A DNA stretch of 6,936 bases, from contig CAZZGG010000126.1 of NCBI GenBank assembly GCA_964654125.1, positions 1-6,936 on the forward strand, given 5' to 3'. The position numbers were made by a program, and so were the translations under genes. Shown here piece after piece: positions 1 through 5,320 of this stretch. This stretch comes from JAAYBY01 sp964654125 (GTDB lineage Bacteria > Bacillota > Clostridia > Saccharofermentanales > UBA5734). The notes under the pieces are model-generated. The model was given only the letters and a program-made list of their open reading frames with translations. It had not been told where the DNA came from and searched no databases. The number at the start of each line of letters is the position of its first letter. Position 1 is the first letter of the stretch.

Positions 1-260
1 CTCATTTCTATATCAGTTAGATCAGACGGTGGCCAATAATCGTGCTTAAGAAGGTTCTTCTGACGTTTTTGAGGTGTGTATAGTTGCGGATCTAAGAGCA
101 CTTTCACGTTTTCTCCCCGCAATAAATCAGAATAATTAAACAATCTTTTTGTAGGATAGATGTTTTTAGGGCTTAGAATGACTGTTGCACCACCCCATGT
201 ATTACTCAGTTCTCTACACATTGATTGCATGTTATGACCCATTTGCAGATAAAACTTCAT
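1..260 (-). CDS. Unknown protein, N-terminal part; third gene of kinase operon
   Basis: An open frame of 86 codons starts at ATG 258-260 and leaves the window at its left edge with no stop, so only the N-terminus is present. It begins MKFYLQMGHNMQ and contains WGGATVILSPKN (residues 22-33), VLLDPQLY (54-61) and HDYWPP (73-78). The alternating short hydrophobic strands ending in small or polar residues look like the first strands of an alpha/beta, possibly TIM-barrel, enzyme. I do not recognise the family with certainty and assign no function. The ATG overlaps the kinase TGA by 4 nt (ATGA). A strong GAGGAGG ribosome-binding site lies about 8 nt upstream, inside the last kinase codons, so this gene can be translated even though the kinase frame is broken. 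No signal peptide or membrane segment is seen in the visible part. Confidence 0.8.
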   Translation of the reverse strand, partial: MKFYLQMGHNMQSMCRELSNTWGGATVILSPKNIYPTKRLFNYSDLLRGENVKVLLDPQLYTPQKRQKNLLKHDYWPPSDLTDIEM

Positions 261-667
261 GGTACTTCCTCCTCATATTGTAAAGTCAATTTCGCTGCAT
301 TTAACCAAGTTAAAGCTTGAGCTGCATTTTTTGGACGTCGCGAGGGAAATTTTCCCATTAAAGAACTTAATAAACCCATGAACTGCTGTTGGCTATCTCC
401 TTGGACTTGAAAACTTATAGGAGTTACTGTCTCTGTCCTGTGTAGAACATCTGAATGACTTGTTGCACCTACAAAAAATGGATTCATACCAGACAAGCAC
501 TCGTAAGCTACAACTCCTAGTGAAAATAAGTCTGCACGCGAGTCAATACTGCTTTTCAGGTTATTGAATTGTTCTGGTGCAGCATATCCAGGAGTGTGAG
601 GGCCTACAAGAGCACCAGTATTTGTTATTGATGTCATGTTCAAGATTCGTGCTATTCCAAAATCCAG

Positions 668-674
668 AAAAAAA
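668..674 (-). other. Homopolymer frameshift site in the kinase
   Basis: The plus strand has seven A (seven T on the coding strand). The frame entering reads DAEGKVFF and then WILE-stop. Adding one T gives KVFFLDFGIARILNM, a textbook subdomain VII with the DFG motif, leading straight into the C-terminal half. One base lost from the run is therefore the simplest explanation. Confidence 0.8.
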
Positions 675-951
675 CTTTTCCTTCTGCATCAATAATTATG
701 TTTTCTGGCTTTATATCGCATTGGACAATATTTTTATCTTCTAAGTCCTTTATAAATAATAGTCCTTGTTCTAAAAAAACAACACTTTCTCTAAGTGTAA
801 ATATTCCTTTTCTATCAAGCCTTTCCCGCAACTGTTCTCCGTTAATCCTTTGTTCGATGATATAAAGAGTTCTTGCTTCTGCATACAAGGTGTAGCCCGA
901 TTCAAAAATCTTAGGTACACAATCAAACTTTATGCTCGTGATAATGTCTAT

Positions 952-954
952 TTA
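952..954 (-). other. In-frame TAA stop inside the kinase N-lobe
   Basis: The coding strand reads CAG CGT TAA ATA GAC ATT ATC. The protein on both sides is in the same frame and kinase-like (GERSQR before, IDIITSIKFD after). Kinases of this type usually read R-E-x here, where E is the helix-C glutamate that pairs with the ATP-binding lysine. A single GAA-to-TAA change would explain the stop. The original codon is inferred, not seen. Confidence 0.75.
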
Positions 955-1096
955 ACGCTGTGACCTCTCGCCAGCTTCATGAAATAGTTTCAGCACAACA
1001 CTTCCGTATATTTCATGCATAGCACTGTAAACAACTTTTTGTCCGCCACGTGCCAACAAAGTACAAGTCAAAAGACTATCTTTTAACTCTTCGAAA

Positions 1097-1846
1097 TCAT
1101 ACATTTTTATAACCTCTTTGGCATGTATCCGCCACAATTCTTCCTATCCATTCATTAAATTGAAAGGATAAATAGCTGGAAGGTAAAGCCATATGCCTTG
1201 CTTCGACTAAACTATGAAAACCAGATTTTTTACCATACAGTCCCAGCCCAAAACTGCGAAAACGCTCTAATGTTTTTTTATGAGGGCGCATTGAATTGGT
1301 CAGAGCATATGAATGCGATGCAAAGCGCGTATTCATGCGAGTTTGCTCCATCACTCTATTCATATCATTAATTTTAGCTTCTATAGCAACCAGTTTCGTA
1401 ATGCTAAATATATCATGAAGCTTTCTCGCACGCCAACTCTGCCCTTTGTAGTTTATTAAGTTCGCATTCATAAGTGATTCGAGAGAAAACAGTGTTTGTT
1501 TTTTTGAAAAACCAAGTTGAAGAACTATATCATTTGTAGTTAATTTATCTTCTGTGTTTAGGTACGATAGTAACTTTAGGTCAGTGCTGCACAGACTATC
1601 ACGTTTCTTAGACCAGTTTTTCAGAATTGATGGCTTATAAGTGGCAAAGACAATATCCGGAAAACCTGAATCAATACGTGGCTCAACAAATACAGCCAGA
1701 TTATTTATCTTATTGTTTCTTAAAAACATTGTGCAGTAATAATCAATGAATTCTGTTACAAGCTTTTGTTCATCGCCTAAAGTGGCTTTTCGAGTATAAA
1801 TGCCAACATCTGGTTGACTTCTATTAATCAGTAGTACTTCGCTCAT
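1097..1846 (-). CDS. Predicted PD-(D/E)XK nuclease-like protein with winged-helix insert
   Basis: This 249-residue protein begins MSEVLLINRS. ATG 1844-1846 is chosen because AGGAG lies 8 nt upstream; a TTG 36 nt further out has no such site. Residues 47-70 hold a strand pair with GFPDIVFA (D64), and residues 151-160 hold KLVAIEAKIN with an E-x-K pair (E156, K158). This gives the D...ExK order of the PD-(D/E)XK nuclease fold. After it comes a helix with MEQTRMNTRFASHSYAL, then FGLGLYG (199-205), which is the usual layout of the rest of such a core. Between the aspartate and ExK, about residues 86-137 (LKLLSYLNTED...TNDIVLQLGFSKKQTLFSL) read like a winged helix-turn-helix inserted in the fold. 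No signal peptide is seen, so it probably acts in the cytoplasm on DNA or RNA. It is the first gene of the kinase operon, and its TGA lies inside the kinase start region (8-nt overlap). The nuclease assignment rests on motif pattern; the family name is unknown to me. Confidence 0.65.
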   Translation of the reverse strand: MSEVLLINRSQPDVGIYTRKATLGDEQKLVTEFIDYYCTMFLRNNKINNLAVFVEPRIDSGFPDIVFATYKPSILKNWSKKRDSLCSTDLKLLSYLNTEDKLTTNDIVLQLGFSKKQTLFSLESLMNANLINYKGQSWRARKLHDIFSITKLVAIEAKINDMNRVMEQTRMNTRFASHSYALTNSMRPHKKTLERFRSFGLGLYGKKSGFHSLVEARHMALPSSYLSFQFNEWIGRIVADTCQRGYKNV

Positions 1847-1854
1847 TACATAAG

Positions 1855-1859
1855 CTCCT
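1855..1859 (-). promoter_or_regulatory. Ribosome-binding site that fixes the start of the nuclease-like gene
   Basis: The coding strand reads AGGAG, then 8 nt, then ATG at 1846. This supports the internal ATG over the longer TTG-initiated frame at 1882. Confidence 0.7.
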
Positions 1860-1865
1860 AACAAA

Positions 1866-1897
1866 ATTATAGTCAACAACAATGCACATACATTGTT
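1866..1897 (-). promoter_or_regulatory. Possible promoter/operator of the left operon
   Basis: On the minus strand a perfect TATAAT (1866-1871) lies 20 nt before the ATG, and a perfect 7-bp inverted repeat AACAATG-CACATA-CATTGTT (1878-1897) sits just upstream, where the spacer and -35 would be. No good -35 box is found. A start 7 nt downstream of the -10 would fall on the ribosome-binding site, so the -10 may be fortuitous. The repeat could bind a repressor or activator. Confidence 0.3.
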
Positions 1898-1912
1898 CTG
1901 ACATTTATTTTT

Positions 1913-1925
1913 TTAGATAATCTAA
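1913..1925. repeat. Short palindrome TTAGAT-A-ATCTAA
   Basis: Two perfect 6-bp arms flank one central base, upstream of the left operon. It is followed by a partial echo (CTAAGATAAGGATTGATAA). It could be a regulator site, but short palindromes are common in AT-rich DNA. Confidence 0.3.
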
Positions 1926-2159
1926 GATAAGGATTGATAAATTAAAAAATAATCACTATATATTGAATTTAATATAAGTAATATTAACAACTAAATATAT
2001 GAACATGATACAACAAATAAATACAATTAACAATATTTGACAAGGACTATATGTAACATTGATATAACATTTTACGACAAACATAATTAATCTTTGGAAT
2101 AGAAGAGATTTAAAACCTGTGTAATAGCTGATGATATTGTGAGAGTAAAACCAATGCAA

Positions 2160-2179
2160 AGCCTAAGATAGGCTATAAT
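2160..2179 (+). promoter_or_regulatory. Possible -10 box and overlapping operator for the plus-strand glycosidase-like gene
   Basis: A perfect TATAAT (2174-2179) lies 34 nt before the ATG. It is overlapped by one base by a perfect inverted repeat AGCCTA-AGA-TAGGCT (2160-2174). No recognisable -35 is seen at 16-18 nt spacing. The repeat lacks the central CG typical of many LacI-family operators, so a link to the LacI gene of this window is not supported. Confidence 0.35.
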
Positions 2180-2202
2180 ATAAAGAGGCAGGCTCATATT
2201 TT

Positions 2203-2208
2203 GAGGTG
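2203..2208 (+). promoter_or_regulatory. Ribosome-binding site GAGGTG of the glycosidase-like gene
   Basis: GAGGTGAT lies five bases before ATG 2214-2216, which supports that start. Confidence 0.7.
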
Positions 2209-2213
2209 ATGAA

Positions 2214-3314
2214 ATGAAAAACTATATGTTTGGTATCGATCAGCAAGATCCTTTTCCAGCGGCCAGGCAGTTAAAAGACTTAGGACTAGGTGCTCTGGTT
2301 ATCAGCAGGCCAACACCTGAGATTATGGCAGCTGCTGAGCAAAATGATTTGGCTGTCTATTTGTGTTTTGGTGCTTTTTCCTTAACAGATGAATTTTCTG
2401 CCAGCAGCTACTGGTCCCGGGATTATCAGGATCAGCCTTTACAATGGTTTAATTCCGGCTGTCCCAATGAAACAGCCATCAGCCAGCGCCAGCTGGAAAA
2501 GGCGGCTTTACTGGCTGCCACCCCAGGAGTCAAGGGTGTCATTGTCGATGGTGCCCGCTTTGCCTCCCCCACCCCACTGGATCCTCTCGCCTTCCTGACT
2601 TGCTTTTGCCCGCGCTGTGCTAAAAAGGCAGCTAGCTATGGCTTGGACCTGACCCGCATGCAAAAGGCGGTGGCCAGTCTGGCTGATTTTAGCAAAAATG
2701 GTAATGAGAGCATCCTCTATCAGCTGGGCGGTCTGGCCGAATGGCTGAAATTTCGCGAACTGGTGATCAAGGATTATTTTTCCACTTATCTGGCCCGGCT
2801 GCGCCAGGTGAACAGCCAGCTGGAGCTGGGTGCCTTCATCTTTCCTGATTCGCTGTCCGGCCTGGTCGGCCAGACAGCGGCTGCTGTTGCTGAACTTGAC
2901 CTGGTCTGTCCTATGCTCTACCGCCGCTATGAACCAAGCGGCCAGGCCCCAGCCTGCCTCAACCATGAATGGGCTGACCTGCTCTTGCTCCTGACTAAAA
3001 ACAGTGGCCTTTATCCAGGCCAGGCCCTCTCCTATCTAGGCCAGTTTGCCCAGCTGGACAGCAGTACCCTAGCTGGCCGCTTGACAGCTGCCTCCATCCG
3101 TCAGGATGGCTTTTTACCGGTCCAGCTGACCCGGGAAACACAAAACTTGGTTAACAAGAAGGCCGGCCCGCAGGTCTGGCCCATCATCCAGCTGGCCGAC
3201 GAAAAATTAGCCGAGAGTGTTGCTGCTGTTCAAGCCGGCCAGGCAGATGGTTATGGATTTTTTGCCTACCAGAAAGAGCATCTGGCCTACTTGACTGCAG
3301 CTGTCAATGGTTGA
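2214..3314 (+). CDS. Putative TIM-barrel glycosidase-like protein with a cysteine cluster
   Basis: This 366-residue protein has no signal peptide, so it is probably cytoplasmic. The succession of strand-like segments ending in acidic or polar residues suggests a TIM barrel related to glycoside hydrolases: LGALVIS (25-31), AVYLCFGAF (47-55), VKGVIVDGARF (106-116), LELGAFIFPD (203-212), LDLVCPMLYRRYE (228-240), GYGFFAY near the end. D112 at a strand end is a candidate active-site residue. Residues 128-136 (LTCFCPRCA) form a C-x-C-x2-C cluster (C130, C132, C135). Similar clusters occur in uncharacterised glycosidase-like proteins, and here C83 may join them in binding a metal or bracing a loop. 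The gene stands alone on the plus strand, with its stop 7 nt from the stop of the oppositely directed operon. The first 150-200 bases are less GC-rich than the rest, next to the AT-rich junction. The fold is inferred; substrate and exact family are unknown. Confidence 0.6.
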   Translation: MKNYMFGIDQQDPFPAARQLKDLGLGALVISRPTPEIMAAAEQNDLAVYLCFGAFSLTDEFSASSYWSRDYQDQPLQWFNSGCPNETAISQRQLEKAALLAATPGVKGVIVDGARFASPTPLDPLAFLTCFCPRCAKKAASYGLDLTRMQKAVASLADFSKNGNESILYQLGGLAEWLKFRELVIKDYFSTYLARLRQVNSQLELGAFIFPDSLSGLVGQTAAAVAELDLVCPMLYRRYEPSGQAPACLNHEWADLLLLLTKNSGLYPGQALSYLGQFAQLDSSTLAGRLTAASIRQDGFLPVQLTRETQNLVNKKAGPQVWPIIQLADEKLAESVAAVQAGQADGYGFFAYQKEHLAYLTAAVNG

Positions 3315-3336
3315 AAAAAAGCTAAGGCCCACCTAG
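3314..3336 (-). terminator. Possible intrinsic terminator of the minus-strand operon
   Basis: The coding strand reads CTAGGTGGGCCTTAGC followed by seven T. A short stem (CTA/TAG and GG/CC with one bulged T, loop TGGG) overlaps the protease stop codon and is followed at once by the T run (3314-3320). The stem is weak but placement and T run fit. No separate terminator is visible for the converging plus-strand gene. Confidence 0.45.
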
Positions 3337-4047
3337 AAAATCCTTGATTAAATCAAAAGGAATCAGTAGACCTAAAGGGTCATCTTCCGGAGTACTGGCC
3401 TGGGCAGTGGCCGACAAGATGCCAACCACCAAGCCGGAATGGTTGATAACCGGGCTGCCGCTGTTACCTTGGTAGACCGGCCCGGCCAAGGCCAGCAGCG
3501 GCCAGGCATAAGCACTAACTTTTACCGGTCCCAGATATTCCATCCGGCTGATCAGGCGCCCTGACGCAAAAGGACTGCCAACCATAATTAGTTCCTCATG
3601 GGGTTGGGGCAAAAAGTTGGCCAGATCCAGGCCACTGTCCAGCACTTCCTCCAGTTGTAAAAGAGCCAGGTCCAGATCCTCATCCAAAGCCAGGACCTCT
3701 GCACTGAGCTCCTGCTTGCCCCAAGCCACAAAAATTGCCTCCTGGTCCAGAACATGGGCACAGGTCAGGCAAAGATTCCCCGGGGCCAGGATAAAACCGC
3801 TGCCCCTCTTGTGGCCGGATCTAATGCTGACCGCACTTTGGGCTGCCCGGGCAACAGTCTCATCTTTAGCCAGGCGGTTGGAATCAAGCAGTTGCTCTAA
3901 AGCTGGCATGCCGCTGATGCGCAGGGCACCATAGACTAGAAAAAAGATCAAACTGGCTGTAAGCAGCAAAACCAGCAGACGGATCAGCCAGACCGGTCTT
4001 TTTTCCAGCAGTAACTCCTGCTCATTTATCTGCTTATCCTGCTCCAC
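3322..4047 (-). CDS. Membrane-anchored trypsin-like (HtrA-type) serine protease without PDZ domain
   Basis: The protein has 241 residues. It has a short N-terminal tail, one hydrophobic segment at about 18-42 (VWLIRLLVLLLTASLIFFLV) and then a chymotrypsin-fold domain expected outside the membrane. The catalytic triad is visible: H98 in LTCAHVLD, D126 in DEDLDLALLQL, and S196 in GNSGSPV. GSGFILAPG (82-90) is the usual strand before the histidine, and VVGILSA (207-213) follows the serine. The chain ends at FDLIKDFLGG with no PDZ domain, so it is shorter than DegP/HtrA proteins and unlikely to use PDZ-dependent activation. The start is GTG 4045-4047 with GGTGA 6 nt upstream. No ATG lies before the membrane segment, so GTG is preferred. 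It is the last gene of the operon, 13 nt after the beta-propeller gene. Protease identity is firm; why it sits with sugar genes is unknown. Confidence 0.88.
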   Translation of the reverse strand: MEQDKQINEQELLLEKRPVWLIRLLVLLLTASLIFFLVYGALRISGMPALEQLLDSNRLAKDETVARAAQSAVSIRSGHKRGSGFILAPGNLCLTCAHVLDQEAIFVAWGKQELSAEVLALDEDLDLALLQLEEVLDSGLDLANFLPQPHEELIMVGSPFASGRLISRMEYLGPVKVSAYAWPLLALAGPVYQGNSGSPVINHSGLVVGILSATAQASTPEDDPLGLLIPFDLIKDFLGGP

Positions 4048-4060
4048 TTCCAGTCACCAG

Positions 4061-4945
4061 TTATTTTAAAAAAAGCTCTGCCAGGGCAATACCAAATTCA
4101 CCCTGCACACTGTAGAGCAAGAAGACCCGCTCCCCTTCCACATAGATGGCCGGGTCGCGCAGCTGGCGGACCGGCTGGGGTGCAGGTCCGCGGGTGGATC
4201 TTTTTAGGGGCAGATCGCCACCCTCGTAGGCCAGATCCGGATAAAGCAGGTCCTGCTTGGGCCCGCAATACCACTTGTCTGCGCTTTCCCCTAAAAGCTG
4301 GCAGCAGATGATATGCTCAGGCAGGTCTGCCACATCAGTGTAGAAGACATAAATCTTCTTGTCCTGGACCAGGACAGCACTGTGGCGCATATTATCAGAA
4401 AAGAGCCGCTTGACCAGGCGAAAGTCGCGCCGGCCGTCTTTGGACTGATAAAAATAGCCCGGCATACCCAGGCCATAATACAAGTCATCTAGTTGGAAAA
4501 CACGCAGGTAGGGCTTGGCCAGTGGCTCCTGGTCGGAAACAAAATGCAGGCCATCGTCGGATTCGGCATAAAAAGAGAGCTGTTTCGCGCTAAATTTTTC
4601 CTGCCAGACTATATTCAGCACTGGACCATGATAATACATGACGATCTTTTTTCTTTCCTGGTCCAGCCGGACATCCGGCGAAGCAATATGGTGGCTGCAG
4701 GGGGTCTGGTCCAGCTGCAGGCTGCCGGGCAAATAAATCTGCCAGGGTCCTGCGATCCTGTCAGCATAAGCCAGGCGGATATAGCCGCCGTGGTGATCGG
4801 CAAAGTAAAGATAATAGCGGCCCAGCGGGTTTTTGATCCAGTCAGGCAGCTTGATTAAAGACGGTCCATTAATGTTATTTGCGATACTTTGCTCCAGCTC
4901 CGGGTAGATCAGCAAGCTGTCCTGGTGTCTTTTTACCTTGATCAT
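4061..4945 (-). CDS. GH43-like five-bladed beta-propeller protein
   Basis: The protein has 294 residues and no signal peptide. The N-terminal NGPSLIKLPDWI (26-37), GRYYLYFADHHGGYIRLAYAD (42-62), SPDVRLD (89-95) and MYYHGP (103-108) are repeated blade-type signatures of the GH43/GH32/GH68/GH117 propeller superfamily. Near the C-terminus, LRDPAIYVEGERVFLLYSV (262-280) and GIALAEL close the propeller. Candidate active-site residues are D50 or H51, D91 and R187-H188 in the middle blade, but I cannot assign acid and base with confidence. Intracellular propellers of this type commonly act on short oligosaccharides or sugar derivatives, and some have no shown activity. ATG 4943-4945 starts 3 nt after the VOC gene stop, so it is in the same operon and probably under the LacI regulator. 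Fold assignment is good; substrate is unknown. Confidence 0.75.
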   Translation of the reverse strand: MIKVKRHQDSLLIYPELEQSIANNINGPSLIKLPDWIKNPLGRYYLYFADHHGGYIRLAYADRIAGPWQIYLPGSLQLDQTPCSHHIASPDVRLDQERKKIVMYYHGPVLNIVWQEKFSAKQLSFYAESDDGLHFVSDQEPLAKPYLRVFQLDDLYYGLGMPGYFYQSKDGRRDFRLVKRLFSDNMRHSAVLVQDKKIYVFYTDVADLPEHIICCQLLGESADKWYCGPKQDLLYPDLAYEGGDLPLKRSTRGPAPQPVRQLRDPAIYVEGERVFLLYSVQGEFGIALAELFLK

Positions 4946-4948
4946 GGC

Positions 4949-5320
4949 TTATACTTCTTTGGCCGGGAAGCTGCGCAGCTGGACTGAAACCTTGTCCGGG
5001 TCATAGACATAAAAATAGCGCGTGCCATCACCGGGATCGCGCAGCGGGGACGGATTGAAGCCTTCAGCTTGGGCTAGCTGGTGCATCTTGTCCAGCTGGT
5101 CGCAGGCAAAGCAAAGGAAAAAGCCACTGCCGCTGAAGGTCGCACCACCGGGCGTGCAAACCAATTCCAGTTCGGTCCCGCCCGGACTGTCAGCTAAAAA
5201 GGCCAGTTCAGTTGTTTCTACCTTAAAGCGGCGGACCAGCTTTAAACCAGCCATTTTTTCATAAAAGGCAATCGATTGTTCAATATCCTTAACCCTGAAG
5301 GTGATATGTTGCATATGCAT
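4949..5320 (-). CDS. VOC/glyoxalase-fold protein with an incomplete metal site
   Basis: This 123-residue, single-domain protein of the vicinal oxygen chelate superfamily has two beta-alpha-beta3 repeats. The first begins MQHITFRVKDIEQSIAFYEKM (residues 3-23) and ends in TELELV. The second begins at FLCFACDQLDKM and ends in FYVYDPDKVSVQL. By position, H5 and E52 match the first two metal ligands of glyoxalase I. The third (usually His) is F68 and the fourth (usually Glu) is Q114. Canonical glyoxalase I activity is therefore doubtful. It may bind a small ligand, be an isomerase-type member, or use a different site. ATG 5318-5320 overlaps the LacI stop by one base (TAATG), with GGAG 8 nt upstream inside the LacI end. 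A second ATG two codons later is possible. It sits between the repressor and propeller genes, suggesting a role in the same pathway. Confidence 0.85.
   Translation of the reverse strand: MHMQHITFRVKDIEQSIAFYEKMAGLKLVRRFKVETTELAFLADSPGGTELELVCTPGGATFSGSGFFLCFACDQLDKMHQLAQAEGFNPSPLRDPGDGTRYFYVYDPDKVSVQLRSFPAKEV

Larger units (their letters stand above)
257..1104 (-). pseudogene. Stand-alone Ser/Thr protein kinase, broken by a stop and a frameshift
   Basis: Read in pieces, this is one Hanks-type kinase of about 282 residues with no transmembrane or sensor domain. ATG 1102-1104 begins MYDFEEL and has GAGG about 8 nt upstream. Visible elements in order are a glycine-rich loop ARGGQKVVYS (18-27), the ATP-binding lysine in VVLK (K39), a catalytic loop QCDIKPEN (D130, K132, N135), a DFG motif in the next frame, the activation-segment end GYAAPEQ, a subdomain IX DLFSLGVVAYECLSG, and a subdomain XI arginine in SRRPKNA. 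Two lesions interrupt it. TAA at 952-954 replaces codon 51, where helix-C glutamate is expected in context SQR-x-IDII. One base is missing in the A run 668-674 (T run on the coding strand), which shifts the frame just before LDFG. The pieces are 1104-952, 951-652 and about 675-257. It overlaps the upstream gene by 8 nt and the downstream one by 4 nt. The kinase identity is firm; whether the lesions are real or sequencing errors is open. Confidence 0.85.
1847..2213. other. AT-rich intergenic junction, no convincing gene
   Basis: This 367-nt stretch separates the divergent left operon and right plus-strand gene. It is strongly AT-rich. It holds the inverted repeats listed separately, a TATAAT on each strand near its ends, and a TTGACA at 2037-2042 on the plus strand followed by a poor -10 (GATATA or TATAAC, 18-20 nt away). 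A 67-codon minus-strand frame at 1956-2159 encodes only I/Y/F/C-rich low-complexity sequence and is not taken as a gene. No tRNA, transposase remnant or obvious att core was seen. It probably carries the promoters of both flanking units and marks the edge between two DNA blocks. Confidence 0.6.

Noticed and set aside
1105..1137. An upstream kinase start at 1137
   Set aside because: ATG at 1104 has GAGG upstream and gives a normal kinase N-terminus; the extra 11 residues lie inside the previous gene.
1847..1882. A longer start (TTG at 1882) for the nuclease-like gene
   Set aside because: It adds a hydrophobic 12-residue extension with no ribosome-binding site, while the ATG at 1846 has AGGAG at good spacing.
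2037..2068. TTGACA with TATAAC or GATATA as a plus-strand promoter
   Set aside because: The spacing (18-20 nt) and -10 are poor, and AT-rich DNA gives many such matches; it is mentioned only as a weak possibility.
1956..2159. A 67-codon minus-strand open frame in the AT-rich gap
   Set aside because: The product is low-complexity and rich in I, Y, F and C, has no convincing ribosome-binding site and no recognisable motif; such frames are expected in AT-rich DNA.
2508..2966. A 152-codon minus-strand frame opposite the glycosidase-like gene
   Set aside because: It is fully inside a well-supported gene on the other strand, has no domain signal, and arises from GC-rich codon bias.
3347..3359. 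TTGATT-A-AATCAA inverted repeat
   Set aside because: It lies within the protease coding region (IKDF codons); the one-base centre cannot form a hairpin loop and there is no T run, so no terminator is claimed.
4493..4858. A 121-codon plus-strand frame opposite the GH43-like gene
   Set aside because: It is antisense to clear propeller motifs and shows no family features.
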